Shown: piece after piece, positions 23,678-33,056 of the stretch | How the letters are laid out: each line of letters opens with the position of its first letter | Position numbering within the stretch: position 1 is the first letter of the stretch | NCBI RefSeq assembly: GCF_011320075.1 | Contig: NZ_JAANPA010000008.1 | Location: 1-64,000, forward strand | Source: Sphingosinicella sp. YJ22 | GTDB taxonomy: Bacteria; Pseudomonadota; Alphaproteobacteria; Sphingomonadales; Sphingomonadaceae | DNA: 64,000 bases | Direction of reading: 5' to 3' | Translations under genes and position numbers: made by a program | Notes under the pieces: generated by a model | Seen by the model: the letters and a program-made list of their open reading frames with translations, nothing else | Told to the model about the DNA's origin: nothing | The model's database searches: none

Positions 23678-25357
23678 TCAGCCGCCGTGGAGGTCCTTGT
23701 AGCGCTGGCGCAAGGTGACCTTGTCGAACTTGCCGGTGCCGAGCTTGGGCAAAGGCTCGGCCGAGATCACGATCGCCGCGGGCACCTTGAACGGCGCCAG
23801 CAGCCCGGCGACATGGTCGCGAAGCTCGTCCTCGGTCGCGGCCTGGCCGTCGGCGAGATGGACGACGGCCACCGGCACCTCGCCCAGCCTCTCGTCGGGA
23901 ATTCCGAACACGCTCGCCTCGTCCACCCCGGCATGGCTGTAGAGCGCCGCCTCGACCTCCGGGCAGGCAATATTCTCGCCGCCGCGGATGATGATGTCCT
24001 TCTTGCGGTCGACGATGAACAGATAATCGTCTTCGTCGAGATAGCCGATGTCTCCGCTGCGCACATAGCCGTCGGCGGTGAACGCCGCCGCCGTCGCCGC
24101 CGCGTCGCGCCAATATTCCTTGAAGTTCGCCGCCGAGCGGATCGCGATCTCGCCGCGCTCGCCGGCCGGCAGCGGCCGGTCATCCGGGCCGAGGATCACG
24201 AGGTCGACCAGCGGCCGCTGCGGCCTGCCGGTCGAATCGGGCTTGGCGGCATAATTGGACCAGACGTTGCCGCAGCCGACCGCATTGGTCTCGGTGAGCC
24301 CGTAGCCGAGCGCCGGCTGGGCGGTCTTGAACGCCTCGCGAAGCCGGGCGACGTGCGCCGCCGGCCGCGGTGCTCCGCCGGCGGCAAGGTCGGTCAGGGT
24401 CGACAGGTCGTATGTCTCGCGGTCGGGATGCTGCATGAGCTCGAGGCTCATCGTCGGCACGCCGACGAAATAGGTGATCTTCTCGTCCTGGATCAGCCGC
24501 AGCGCCTCGCCCGCGTCCCACTTCTTCATCAGCACCATGCAGCGGTTGATGACGAAGGAGTTGAGCATCACCGGCACCTCGCCGGTGACGTGGAACAGCG
24601 GCACGTTGATCAGCGTGCGCGGCGGGTTGGCCGGCGGCCGGCCTTCGCTCTCGAGGATCGCCTTCAGCGCCGCGAGCGAGGCCGAGTAGGTGTAGGTCCC
24701 GGTCGTCACCGCCCGGTGGGTCGACAGCGCGCCCTTGGCGGTGCCGGTCGAGCCCGAGGTGAACAGGATCGTGGCGTCGTCGTCGGGGCCAATCTGGGGC
24801 AACTCCGCGTCGCCGCCGCGATCGAGCAGCGGCGCCAGAGCCTCGGCGGCGGGCCGGTCGACCGGCAGGGTGACGGTTTCGATGCCGAGCCCCGTCGCAG
24901 CGACCCGCTCCGCCCGCGCGGCATCGGCGATGACCAGCTTCGGCTCGGTCAGCTTCAGCCCGTGCTCGAGCTCGTGCGGCTGCCACCAGCCGTTGATCAG
25001 CGTGGCGACTCCGCCCGCCTTGACCACCGCCATGTAGGTCAGGATCCAGGCTGGGCAGTTGCGCATCGCGATGGCGACTCGGTCGCCCTTGTTGATTCCG
25101 AACCCGCCGGCGAGCACCGGCGCCAGCCGGTTTGCATAGGCGAGGAGATCGCCGAAGGTCAGCCGCTCGCCGTCGGCGACGATCGCCTCCGACGACTGGT
25201 TGAGCATGCAGAAGGCGTCGAAGAAGATCGGCAGCGTCGGCGGCAGGTTGGTGACGATCACACGGCCCTGGTCGTCCGTTCCAAGCTTGATAGGGCCACC
25301 CTCGCCGGTCACGGCGGCGATCATCTGGTCCATCTTGCGGTCAAGCTCGGTGGGCAT
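23678..25357 (-). CDS. Acyl-CoA synthetase (AMP-forming), class I adenylate-forming enzyme
   Basis: A 559-residue ligase that activates a carboxylic acid as acyl-AMP and transfers it to CoA. The core motifs are present: the P-loop TSGSTGTAKGA, GYGLTETNAV, SGDIGYLDEDDYLFIVDRKKD and the C-terminal lysine region PKLGTGKFDK. Sequence order and length fit medium/long-chain acyl-CoA ligases; the true acid is unknown. The gene stands alone, divergent from lgt with about 85 bases between starts, which must contain both promoters. The 230 bases beyond its stop hold no gene. Confidence 0.92.
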   Translation of the reverse strand: MPTELDRKMDQMIAAVTGEGGPIKLGTDDQGRVIVTNLPPTLPIFFDAFCMLNQSSEAIVADGERLTFGDLLAYANRLAPVLAGGFGINKGDRVAIAMRNCPAWILTYMAVVKAGGVATLINGWWQPHELEHGLKLTEPKLVIADAARAERVAATGLGIETVTLPVDRPAAEALAPLLDRGGDAELPQIGPDDDATILFTSGSTGTAKGALSTHRAVTTGTYTYSASLAALKAILESEGRPPANPPRTLINVPLFHVTGEVPVMLNSFVINRCMVLMKKWDAGEALRLIQDEKITYFVGVPTMSLELMQHPDRETYDLSTLTDLAAGGAPRPAAHVARLREAFKTAQPALGYGLTETNAVGCGNVWSNYAAKPDSTGRPQRPLVDLVILGPDDRPLPAGERGEIAIRSAANFKEYWRDAAATAAAFTADGYVRSGDIGYLDEDDYLFIVDRKKDIIIRGGENIACPEVEAALYSHAGVDEASVFGIPDERLGEVPVAVVHLADGQAATEDELRDHVAGLLAPFKVPAAIVISAEPLPKLGTGKFDKVTLRQRYKDLHGG

Positions 25358-25442
25358 CGTGAGATCGGCTCCTCTCGTGGCTTTTCGCTTTGCTTTGCTC
25401 CCTCTATGAGGGCGGCAGGCTCAAGGGGGAAGCCCTCGCGAT

Positions 25443-26357
25443 ATGACTGTCATGACCACTCTTCCGGCCGCGCCGGCCACCGGCTCTCACTGGGTCCACA
25501 ATCTCGATCCGGTGGCGCTCGATCTCGGCTTCTTCCAGCTGCGCTGGTACAGCCTCGCCTATCTGGCCGGGATCGTCATCGGCTACATGTACCTGCTCAG
25601 GCTGGTGAAGCAGCCGGGATCGCCGATGGCGCGGCGCCATGCCGACGACATGGTCTTCTACGCGACGCTGGGAATCATCCTCGGCGGACGGCTCGGCTAC
25701 GTCCTGTTCTACAAGCCGATGGATTATCTGAACGACCCGCTGGCGATCGTGAAACTGTGGGACGGCGGCATGTCCTTCCACGGCGGCCTCCTCGGCACGA
25801 TCCTCGCGATGCTCTACCTTGCGCGCAAGAACGGGCTCTCCTTCCTGCGCGTGTCCGATTATGTCGCCTGCTGCGTGCCCTTCGGCCTGTTCTTCGGCCG
25901 CCTCGCCAATTTCGTAAACGGCGAATTGTGGGGCCGGCCAAGCGACGTCGCCTGGGCCGTGCAGTTCCGTGAGCTCGTGGGCCCCGGCAGGGTCGAGGTC
26001 GGCCCGCCGCGCCATCCGAGCCAGCTCTACGAGGCGGGCCTGGAGGGGATACTCCTGTTCCTCGTCCTGTTCGTCCTCTTCTGGTGGACCCGCGCGCGCT
26101 ACAAGCCCGGCCTGCTCGCCGGCGTGTTCACGCTCGGCTACGGCCTCAGCCGCTTCGTCGTGGAATATTTCCGCGAGCCGGATGCGCACCTGATGTGGCT
26201 GGCCGAGCAGACCGGGCTGTCGATGGGCCAGTGGCTGACCGTGCCGATGATCCTGATCGGCCTCTATCTGATCGTCACGGCGCGTACGCGCGAACCGATC
26301 CACACCCCTTCCGGCGAACCGCCTGCCGATGCGGTCAAGGCGCGGGAAGCCGCCTGA
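25443..26357 (+). CDS. lgt: Prolipoprotein diacylglyceryl transferase
   Basis: Lgt attaches diacylglycerol from phosphatidylglycerol to the lipobox cysteine, the first step of lipoprotein maturation. The 304-residue protein has seven membrane helices and the family motifs [31 protein letters not shown] and [13 protein letters not shown] (the Lgt signature with the essential Arg and Asn). HPSQLYEA precedes the last helices. A cytosolic tail ([13 protein letters not shown]-like) ends the protein. Followed four bases later by a MidA-like methyltransferase gene. Lnt, the last step of the same pathway, is also in this window. Confidence 0.96.
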   Translation: MTVMTTLPAAPATGSHWVHNLDPVALDLGFFQLRWYSLAYLAGIVIGYMYLLRLVKQPGSPMARRHADDMVFYATLGIILGGRLGYVLFYKPMDYLNDPLAIVKLWDGGMSFHGGLLGTILAMLYLARKNGLSFLRVSDYVACCVPFGLFFGRLANFVNGELWGRPSDVAWAVQFRELVGPGRVEVGPPRHPSQLYEAGLEGILLFLVLFVLFWWTRARYKPGLLAGVFTLGYGLSRFVVEYFREPDAHLMWLAEQTGLSMGQWLTVPMILIGLYLIVTARTREPIHTPSGEPPADAVKAREAA

Positions 26358-26361
26358 TGCC

Positions 26362-27384
26362 ATGTCGATCGCCGACGCGCTGAGGGCGCGGATCGCGACC
26401 GAGGGGCCGATCAGCGTCGCTGATTATATGGGGGCGGCCAACGCGGCTTATTATGCCAGCCGCGACCCCCTCGGCGCGGCCGGCGACTTCGTCACCGCGC
26501 CGGAGATCAGCCAGATGTTCGGCGAGCTGATCGGACTGTGGCTGGCGGATCTGTGGCTGCGCGCCGGCAAGCCCGGCGGAGTCCATTATGCCGAGCTTGG
26601 CCCCGGCCGCGGAACGCTCGCGGCCGACGCGCTGCGCGCGATGCGCGGCATCGGACTTCAGCCACCGGTCGAGCTGGTCGAGACCAGCCCCGCTCTGAGG
26701 GACGAGCAACTCAGCCGCATCGCCGCGGCGCGCTGGCACGACGATGTCGACGGGCTGCCGACGCAGGGCCCGCTGCTGATCGTCGCCAACGAATTCTTCG
26801 ATGCTCTGCCGGTGCACCAGTTCGTCCGCGAAGATGACGGATGGCGCGAGTTGGTCGTGGCCACCGAGGGCGAAGGCTTCCGCCGCGAGAGCGGGCCAGC
26901 AGCAACCGAGGCGCTTCCTCACGCCGAGACCGGCGCGATCGTCGAGCGCTCGCCGGCCTCGGCCGGGATCGCGGCCAAGCTGGCGCGGCGGCTGGCAGCC
27001 CATGGCGGCGCTGCGTTGTTTATCGATTACGGCCATGAGCGCCGCGGCATCGGTGACACCCTGCAAGCCGTGTCGAACCATGGCTATGCCGACCCGTGGG
27101 AAGCGCCGGGCACCCGCGACCTCACCGCCCATGTCGACTTCGAGGCGCTTCACGACGCCGCACGGGCGGAGGGCGTGCGGGTGTATGGCGCGATCGGGCA
27201 AGGCGCGTTCCTCCGCGCCATGGGTATCGATCTGCGCGCGGCGCAGCTTGCCAAGGCCGCGCCGGAGCGGACCGAGGAGATCGTCGCGGCGCGCGAGCGG
27301 CTCGCCGCACCCGAGCAGATGGGGCGTCTGTTCAAGGTCATGGCGCTGGTCGCGCCGCGCTGGCCCGAGCCGGAAGGATTTTAG
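26362..27384 (+). CDS. MidA/NDUFAF7-like SAM-dependent methyltransferase
   Basis: A 340-residue class I methyltransferase of the DUF185/MidA family, whose mitochondrial member NDUFAF7 dimethylates an arginine of complex I. The SAM site is YAELGPGRGTL near residue 85; ISVADYMGAANA, GDFVTAPEISQMFGE and VANEFFDALPVHQF are family signatures. ATG at 26362 is used; it begins four bases after the lgt stop. A role in complex I assembly is inference from the family. Confidence 0.92.
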   Translation: MSIADALRARIATEGPISVADYMGAANAAYYASRDPLGAAGDFVTAPEISQMFGELIGLWLADLWLRAGKPGGVHYAELGPGRGTLAADALRAMRGIGLQPPVELVETSPALRDEQLSRIAAARWHDDVDGLPTQGPLLIVANEFFDALPVHQFVREDDGWRELVVATEGEGFRRESGPAATEALPHAETGAIVERSPASAGIAAKLARRLAAHGGAALFIDYGHERRGIGDTLQAVSNHGYADPWEAPGTRDLTAHVDFEALHDAARAEGVRVYGAIGQGAFLRAMGIDLRAAQLAKAAPERTEEIVAARERLAAPEQMGRLFKVMALVAPRWPEPEGF

Positions 27385-27386
27385 AC

Positions 27387-27893
27387 GTGATCGCTTACAG
27401 GGACGGAACCCCCGGCGACGCCGCGTTGATGTCGCGCCTCGGCAAGCAGACTTTCGTCGAGACGTTCGGCCATCTCTACACGCCCGAGAATCTGGCGGCG
27501 TTCCTCGACAATCATAGCGAGGAGAATTGGCGGGGAGAGCTGTCGAACCCGGCTTTCGCGATCCGTATCGCCAAGGATGCGGGCGAGGCGGCGGGCTTCG
27601 CCAAGGTCGGTCCCCCGTCGCTTCCGTTCGAGCCGACCGGGCCGACTGCGGAGCTTCGCCAGCTCTACGTGCTCAAGCCCTGGCACGGCGTCGGCATCGC
27701 CCATGCGCTGATGGACTGGGTGATCGCCGAGGCGAAGAGGCGCGGCGCCGAGCAACTCTACCTCTCCGTCTTTGTCGACAACCACCGCGCCCGCCGCTTC
27801 TACGACCGCTACGGCTTCGAGGCGGTCGGCACCTACGACTTCATGGTCGGTACCCATGCCGACCTCGACATCATCATGCGCAAGCAGCTGTAG
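27387..27893 (+). CDS. GNAT family N-acetyltransferase
   Basis: A 168-residue acetyl-CoA-dependent acyltransferase. The fold is recognised from AELRQLYVLKPWHGVGIAHALM (the beta4-alpha3 acetyl-CoA site with the G-x-G-x-A pattern) and YLSVFVDNHRARRFYDRYGFE. Substrate unknown. GTG at 27387 comes two bases after the preceding stop, so it is likely translationally coupled. Confidence 0.9.
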   Translation: MIAYRDGTPGDAALMSRLGKQTFVETFGHLYTPENLAAFLDNHSEENWRGELSNPAFAIRIAKDAGEAAGFAKVGPPSLPFEPTGPTAELRQLYVLKPWHGVGIAHALMDWVIAEAKRRGAEQLYLSVFVDNHRARRFYDRYGFEAVGTYDFMVGTHADLDIIMRKQL

Positions 27894-27935
27894 CGCGGGT
27901 GGCGCGGCGGCCCCCGCGTCGCTACATGCGCGGCG

Positions 27936-29033
27936 ATGAGCGATGTCCGTCAATTCACGGTGAGCGAGGAGGATGACGGAATCCGCCTCGACCGCTGGTT
28001 CAAGCGCAACCTCCCGGAAGCCAATTTCACCGCCGTCGCCCGAATGGCGCGGACCGGCCAGCTGCGCGTCGACGGCAAGCGCGCCACGCCCGGCGACCGG
28101 ATCGAGGCCGGCCAGGTCATCCGAATCCCGCCGATCACTCCCGAGGAGCATGCGCCGGCGCCGCGGAAGCAGGTCCGCAAGCTGACCGACGAGGAAGTCG
28201 CCTTTGCGCGCTCGATGGTGATTAGCGAGGATCCGGCAGCGATCGTGCTCAACAAGCCGCCGGGCCTCGCCACGCAGGGCGGGACCAAGACGACCGAGCA
28301 TGTCGACGGCCTGCTCGGCGGGCTGGTCGACGAGGATGCGGCTCGGCCCAAGCTCGTCCACCGGCTCGACAAGGACACGTCGGGTGCTCTGCTGGTGGCG
28401 CGCACGCCGCGGGCAGCGGCCTTCTTGTCCAAATCCTTCTCCGGACGGACGGCGCGCAAGATCTACTGGGCGGTGGTGATGGGCGTGCCGTCGATCGACG
28501 ACGGAATGATCGAGCTGCCGATCGCCAAGCAGCCTGGCACCGGCGGCGAGAAGATGCATGTCGATGAGGAGAACGGCCAGGTGGCACGCACCCGCTACCG
28601 GGTGATCGAGCGCGCCGGCAACCGCGCCGCCTTCGTCGAGCTCCAGCCGTTCACCGGCCGAACCCACCAGCTGCGCGTGCACATGGCGGCGATCGGGCAC
28701 CCGATTGTCGGCGACGGCAAATATGCCGGGCAGGAGAGCTATCTGACCGGCTCGATCAGCCGCAAGCTGCACCTCCACGCGCGGCGGCTGCGCATCGATC
28801 ATCCCGACGGCGGACGAATCGACGTGACGGCTGAGCCGCCCGAGCATTTCGCCGCGACCCTCGCTTCGCTCGGCTTCGATGCCGCCGCCGGGGACCTCGA
28901 GATCGAGGACGCGCCGCCGCCGAGCCGCACGGAGCAGAAGGCGCGGGCCAAGCAGCACGCAAAGCAGGTCCGCAAGGAACGCCGCGGCGAGCGCCGCAAC
29001 CGCGGCGGTGGCGCTACCAGCCGGCGGCGCTGA
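27936..29033 (+). CDS. RluA-family pseudouridine synthase (RluC/RluD type)
   Basis: A 365-residue RNA pseudouridine synthase. An N-terminal S4 domain (residues ~14-75, RLDRWFKRNLP) is followed by the catalytic domain with H-R-L-D145-K-D-T-S-G, the aspartate that attacks uridine, and GRTHQLRVHMAAIGHPIVGD. The C-terminal ~60 residues form a very basic Lys/Arg-rich tail (KERRGERRNRGGG). Most similar in layout to RluC, which modifies 23S rRNA; the target is not certain. The stop shares one base with the next start (TGATG). Confidence 0.93.
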   Translation: MSDVRQFTVSEEDDGIRLDRWFKRNLPEANFTAVARMARTGQLRVDGKRATPGDRIEAGQVIRIPPITPEEHAPAPRKQVRKLTDEEVAFARSMVISEDPAAIVLNKPPGLATQGGTKTTEHVDGLLGGLVDEDAARPKLVHRLDKDTSGALLVARTPRAAAFLSKSFSGRTARKIYWAVVMGVPSIDDGMIELPIAKQPGTGGEKMHVDEENGQVARTRYRVIERAGNRAAFVELQPFTGRTHQLRVHMAAIGHPIVGDGKYAGQESYLTGSISRKLHLHARRLRIDHPDGGRIDVTAEPPEHFAATLASLGFDAAAGDLEIEDAPPPSRTEQKARAKQHAKQVRKERRGERRNRGGGATSRRR

Positions 29034-29617
29034 TGCACCCCAACCGCGTCTTTCACTGGACCGACGAGCAGGAGATGCTCGCCTTGGTCGGGCAGGTGTC
29101 GTTCGCGACGATCTGCGTCGACGGGCCGGCGGTGGTGCATGCGCCTGTGGTGGTCGCGGGGCGGGACCGGCTGCTGTTCCATGTCTCGCGGAGCAACCCG
29201 GCGGCGGCGAAGCTGGAAGGCGCCCGGGCAATCGCTTCGGTGATGGGCCCGGATTTCTATGTGAGCCCGGACTGGTACGGCACGCCCGACCGGGTGCCGA
29301 CCTGGAACTATCTCGTGGTCGAGGCGGAAGGCCCGTTGCGCCGGCTCGACGAAGCGGAGCTTGCGGCGCTGCTCGACCGCTTGAGCGCAGAGCATGAACA
29401 ACGGCTCGCGCCCAAGAAGCCCTGGACCCGCGACAAGATGACGCCCGGCCGCTTCGAGGCGATGCTCAAGGCGATCGTCGGCTTCGAGCTCAGCATCGAA
29501 GCGCTGCGCGGCAACCGCAAGCTCGGCCAGAACAAGAAAGCCGAGGAGCGCGAACGCGTCGCCGAAGCGCTCGCCGCTCTCGGTCGCCACGATCATGCGG
29601 GGCTGATGCGCCCGTGA
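29033..29617 (+). CDS. FMN-binding PaiB-like protein
   Basis: A 194-residue protein of the FMN-binding negative transcriptional regulator (PaiB) family, a split-barrel flavin-binding fold. Recognisable segments: HPNRVFHWTDEQEM near the N terminus, a GPDFYVSPDWYG segment with VPTWNYLVVEAEG, and FELSIEALRGNRKLGQNK at the C terminus. PaiB represses sporulation genes in Bacillus; in proteobacteria its role is undefined. Tightly packed between the rluA-like and HAD genes. Confidence 0.9.
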   Translation: MHPNRVFHWTDEQEMLALVGQVSFATICVDGPAVVHAPVVVAGRDRLLFHVSRSNPAAAKLEGARAIASVMGPDFYVSPDWYGTPDRVPTWNYLVVEAEGPLRRLDEAELAALLDRLSAEHEQRLAPKKPWTRDKMTPGRFEAMLKAIVGFELSIEALRGNRKLGQNKKAEERERVAEALAALGRHDHAGLMRP

Positions 29618-30273
29618 ACCGCCTCGCCCTCTTCGACTGCGACGGCACCCTGGTCGACAGCCAGCACAATATCTGCGCGGCAATGGACGCCTGCTTCGAC
29701 GCGGTCGGCCTGCCGCGCCCGCCTCAGGAAAAGACCCGGCGGGTCGTCGGCCTCAGTCTCATCGAGGCGATGCAGGTGATGGCGCCCGATGCGGCGTCGG
29801 CGATGCACGTCGAGATGGCCGAGGAATATAAGACCGCGTTCCAGCGCATGCGGCTGACCGGCTCGGTCGACGAGCCCCTGTTCGACGGAGTCGCCGAACT
29901 GCTCGAGGCGCTGGAGGCAGACGGCTTCCTGCTCGGGGTCGCCACCGGCAAGTCGGACCGCGGCCTCAACCTGTGCCTCGACTGCCACGGCCTTGCCCAC
30001 CGCTTCGTCACGCTTCAGACGGCCGACCGCCATCCGTCCAAGCCGCACCCGAGCATGATCGAGCAGGCGATGGCCGACGCCGGCGCGGCGCCGGAGACGA
30101 CCTGGATGATCGGCGACACCAGCTATGACATCGCCATGGCGCGCGCCGCCGGCGTTACCGCTATCGGCGTCGCCTGGGGCTATCACTTGGAAGAGGAATT
30201 GTGGGACGCGGGCGCGCATCATGTCGCGGCCCATCCGCGGGAGATTATCGAACTGATGAGGAAGCCGGCATGA
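29614..30273 (+). CDS. HAD hydrolase, phosphoglycolate-phosphatase-like
   Basis: A 219-residue haloacid-dehalogenase phosphatase. Motif I is FDCDGTLVDS (D8/D10), motif II is the T of VATGKSDRGL, and motifs III/IV are KPHP and MIGDTSYD. A helical cap domain lies between motif I and II. It resembles phosphoglycolate phosphatase/Gph relatives; the substrate is unproven. GTG at 29614 overlaps the upstream gene by four bases, and its end overlaps the next gene by four. Confidence 0.9.
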   Translation: MNRLALFDCDGTLVDSQHNICAAMDACFDAVGLPRPPQEKTRRVVGLSLIEAMQVMAPDAASAMHVEMAEEYKTAFQRMRLTGSVDEPLFDGVAELLEALEADGFLLGVATGKSDRGLNLCLDCHGLAHRFVTLQTADRHPSKPHPSMIEQAMADAGAAPETTWMIGDTSYDIAMARAAGVTAIGVAWGYHLEEELWDAGAHHVAAHPREIIELMRKPA

Positions 30274-30497
30274 ACGAGGTCGACGAGCGCACCTGGCGCA
30301 ACCGGTTCATCCTCATCAACCTGGCCCAGATCGGCGGCACCGTCGTCGTGCTGCTCGCCTTGCTCCTGTGGCAGACCAACGTCTTCGTCGCCGGCGGCCA
30401 CTGGATCGGCTTCCCGATCGCGCTCGTTGGCCTGGCGGCCAGCTTCCTCGCGCCGCGCATGTTGGCCAGGAGGTGGAAGCGGCCGCCCGGGTCATGA
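30270..30497 (+). CDS. Small membrane protein, 75 aa
   Basis: A short protein with two hydrophobic helices (FILINLAQIGGTVVVLLALLL and WIGFPIALVGLAASFLA) and a basic C terminus (RRWKRPPGS). It overlaps both neighbours by four bases (ATGA), which strongly supports translation. Immediately followed by the ATP12 chaperone gene, and its conserved-looking placement suggests a linked role, but no function is known. Confidence 0.7.
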   Translation: MNEVDERTWRNRFILINLAQIGGTVVVLLALLLWQTNVFVAGGHWIGFPIALVGLAASFLAPRMLARRWKRPPGS

Positions 30498-31186
30498 AGC
30501 GTTTCTACAAGGATGTGGGCGTCGCCGCGCAAGACCCCGGCTTCGCCCTGCTGCTCGACGGCAGGGCGGTGAAGACTCCGGCGCGGGCCGGGCTGGTCGT
30601 GCCGGGCGAGGCCCTTGCCGAGGCGATGGCGGAGGAATGGGCGGCGCAGGGAGACGAGATCGATCCCCGCTCGATGCCGCTCACCGGCCTTGCCAATGCG
30701 GCGATCGACCGAGTCGCGCCGGATCCGCAGACGTTCGCCGCGCGGCTCGCCGAATATGCCGAGAGCGACCTGCTCTGCTACCGCGCCGAGAGTCCCGACA
30801 AGCTGGTTGCGCGCCAGGCGGAGCGCTGGGACCCGATTCTCGCCTGGGCGCGCCAGCGCTTCGACATCGAACTCCACGTGGTCAGCGGGATCATGCACCA
30901 GCCGCAGAGCGAGTCGGCGGTGCGACAACTGGCCCGTGCCGTGACGGCCCGGTCTTCCTTCGAGCTGGCCGGACTGTCGCCGCTCGTCACGGTGAGCGGC
31001 TCGCTGGTCACCGCCCTGGCCCTGGCGGAAGGCGCGATCGACCTGGAGCAGGCGTGGGACGCGGCGAGCCTCGACGAGCAATGGCAGCTCGAACAATGGG
31101 GCGAGGATTCCGAAGCGAGCGCGGCGCTGGCGGCGCGTCAGCGGGACTTCGCGGCGGGCGCCCGCTTCCTCGACCTGCTTCGCTAG
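30494..31186 (+). CDS. ATP12-family F1-ATPase assembly chaperone
   Basis: A 230-residue protein of the ATP12 family, which in mitochondria binds the alpha subunit during F1 assembly. The family features FYKDVGV, LLDGRAVKTPAR, AEEWAAQGDEIDPRSMPLT and YAESDLLCYRAE are clear, followed by the C-terminal helical domain (ALAEGAIDLEQAW). Found in alphaproteobacteria and mitochondria. ATG at 30494 overlaps the small membrane-protein gene. Confidence 0.93.
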   Translation: MKRFYKDVGVAAQDPGFALLLDGRAVKTPARAGLVVPGEALAEAMAEEWAAQGDEIDPRSMPLTGLANAAIDRVAPDPQTFAARLAEYAESDLLCYRAESPDKLVARQAERWDPILAWARQRFDIELHVVSGIMHQPQSESAVRQLARAVTARSSFELAGLSPLVTVSGSLVTALALAEGAIDLEQAWDAASLDEQWQLEQWGEDSEASAALAARQRDFAAGARFLDLLR

Positions 31187-31761
31187 ACGTCGGTCGGCGC
31201 ATCCGCGGGGGCGGCCGCGCGGTGGTGCGGGACGAACCAGGCGACGATCAACCCGCCGACGACCAGCGCCAGCGCATTGCCGAACAGGCTGTAGATCGCA
31301 TTGCCCCAATCGTGGTGGAGATAGATCGGCTCGCCGAGGTGAATGAACGCCGCCGCGGCGATCGCGAGGGGAACGAGCAGGCGCGCGCGCGAGGCGAAGT
31401 CGGGCACTCGGCGGTCGATTCCGAGAAGGCCGAGGCCGATCAGCAGGGCGGTGATGAAGTTGAGCACGACGCCGTAGACGATCATCGTCGGATCGCCCGC
31501 GGCATAGCCCCCGGTATTGTAATGCACGGTGGCGACCGGGCCCTGGCCGTACATCACGGTCTGCTCGGCGGTGTTGGGATCAGGCACCGCATAGGTGCCG
31601 GTGCGCGGCAGGTTCAATGCCAGCGCGCTTTGCAGCTGGGCGGCCTCGGCATTGCCGACATTGCCAGTGCCGAGCCCGTTGAGGGGCGTCGCGAACAACA
31701 GGAAGCCGACGATCAGCATCGCAATCGCGGCCACCGCCGCACCGATGATCACCCGCACCAT
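31183..31761 (-). CDS. Uncharacterised membrane protein, 192 aa
   Basis: An N-terminal helix (VIIGAAVAAIAMLIVGFLL), a ~65-residue periplasmic-type segment, then three more helices (VVLNFITALLIGLGLLGI, LLVPLAIAAAAFIHLGEP, ALALVVGGLIVAWF). No family recognised. It converges on the ATP12 gene with a four-base overlap of ends. Start ATG at 31761 with GGGAGAGC upstream. Confidence 0.75.
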   Translation of the reverse strand: MVRVIIGAAVAAIAMLIVGFLLFATPLNGLGTGNVGNAEAAQLQSALALNLPRTGTYAVPDPNTAEQTVMYGQGPVATVHYNTGGYAAGDPTMIVYGVVLNFITALLIGLGLLGIDRRVPDFASRARLLVPLAIAAAAFIHLGEPIYLHHDWGNAIYSLFGNALALVVGGLIVAWFVPHHRAAAPADAPTDV

Positions 31762-31832
31762 GGCGCTCTCCCTCGGTTGTTTCGGATCAACCTAGAGCAA
31801 CAACCGACGGGGCGAAATGTCGTTGCGACAGA

Positions 31833-32477
31833 CTAGGCCGGGCGGCCGGCGATCAGCTCGCGGACGAAGTCGTGGAGGAAGACTCGGCGGGTCGCCTTCA
31901 GCCGCTCGGCCTTGAGGATGTTGTGGACGAGCTCGCGGCATTTTTCCGCGTTGTTGTTGATGAGGACGTAATCGTACTCGGCCCAGTGGCTGATCTCGGC
32001 CGTCGCCCGCGACATGCGGTTGGCGATGACCTCCTCGCTGTCGGTGCCGCGGCTCTTCAGCCGCCGCTCCAGCTCGGTCATTGACGGCGGCAGGATGAAC
32101 ACGCGGACGATGTCCGGGTCGACCTGCTTCAGCTGCTGGGTGCCCTGCCAGTCGATGTCGAGCAGCACGTCGCGGCCGTTCTCGATCGCCTTGATGACCT
32201 CGTTCCTGAGCGTGCCGTAGCGGTAGCCGAAGACATGCGCCCATTCGAGGAAGGCGCCGGTCTCGCGCATCCGGTCGAATTCCGCGTCGGTGACGAAGTG
32301 ATAGTCGACGCCCTCGACCTCGCCCGGCCGCTTGGGACGAGTCGTCGCGGACACCGACATGGCGATGCCGTCGTCGGCTTCGAGGATCATTCGGGCGATG
32401 GTGGACTTGCCCGCGCCGCTCGGGCTGGACAGGACGAACAGCAGGCCGCGGCGCTGGAAGGCGGATGCGATTTCCAT
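31833..32477 (-). CDS. gmk: Guanylate kinase
   Basis: Phosphorylates GMP to GDP. The 214-residue product has the P-loop SSPSGAGKST near residue 17, the GMP-binding segment SATTRPKRPGEVEG-V-DYHF, and DIDWQGTQQL with a lid containing RLKSRGTD. Length and motif order are those of bacterial Gmk. Stands alone, divergent from the DUF1697 gene. Confidence 0.96.
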   Translation of the reverse strand: MEIASAFQRRGLLFVLSSPSGAGKSTIARMILEADDGIAMSVSATTRPKRPGEVEGVDYHFVTDAEFDRMRETGAFLEWAHVFGYRYGTLRNEVIKAIENGRDVLLDIDWQGTQQLKQVDPDIVRVFILPPSMTELERRLKSRGTDSEEVIANRMSRATAEISHWAEYDYVLINNNAEKCRELVHNILKAERLKATRRVFLHDFVRELIAGRPA

Positions 32478-32521
32478 GAGGGCTAGTGGCTGAAGCGCGT
32501 GGCGGAGGTCAAGGAGGGACG

Positions 32522-33055
32522 ATGCGATACGTCGCTTTGTTGCGTGCTGTGAACGTTGGCGGCTGCAAGCTGCCGATGGCGGAGCTGCGCGAAGTCTGCG
32601 CCGAGCTCGGATGGGAAAATGTCGCGACCTACATCCAGAGCGGCAACGTGGTGTTCGAGGCGGCGGACAAGCCGGCGTCGCTGGAGGCGGCGCTCGAAAA
32701 AGCCGTAGCGAAACGATTCGGCTTCGAGCGGCCGGTCATCATCCGCAGCGCCAACCAGTGGGCAGCCTATGCCAAGGGCTCGCCCTTTCCCGAGGCGGCG
32801 CGGGACGAGCCCAACCGGCTGATGCTTGGCTTGTCCAAATCGCCGCCCAAGGCAGACGCGTCCAAGCTGCTTGAGGCGAAGGCGGTTGCGGGTGAGCGGG
32901 TGAAACTGGAGGGCGACGCCTTGTGGATCCACTATCCGGCGGGGGCCGGCACTTCGAAGCTGACTCCCGCCCTGTTCGACAAGGCGGCGGGCTCGCCGGT
33001 AACCCAGCGCAACTGGCGCACCGTGCTCAAGCTTCAGGAAATGCTGCAGGCCTGA
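32522..33055 (+). CDS. DUF1697 family protein
   Basis: A 177-residue protein of the widespread DUF1697 family: LLRAVNVGG at the N terminus, AELREVCAELGW, TYIQSGNVVFE and the C-terminal TQRNWRTVLKL are the hallmarks. Function is unknown; the fold is ferredoxin-like. ATG 32522 is preceded by GGAGG. Convergent with the 54-residue zinc-ribbon gene two bases beyond. Confidence 0.93.
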   Translation: MRYVALLRAVNVGGCKLPMAELREVCAELGWENVATYIQSGNVVFEAADKPASLEAALEKAVAKRFGFERPVIIRSANQWAAYAKGSPFPEAARDEPNRLMLGLSKSPPKADASKLLEAKAVAGERVKLEGDALWIHYPAGAGTSKLTPALFDKAAGSPVTQRNWRTVLKLQEMLQA

Positions 33056-33056
33056 C

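Noticed and set aside
23645-25972. A 775-codon open frame antisense to the acyl-CoA ligase
   Set aside because: The ligase has every expected motif; the antisense frame also overlaps the start of lgt and shows no domain.
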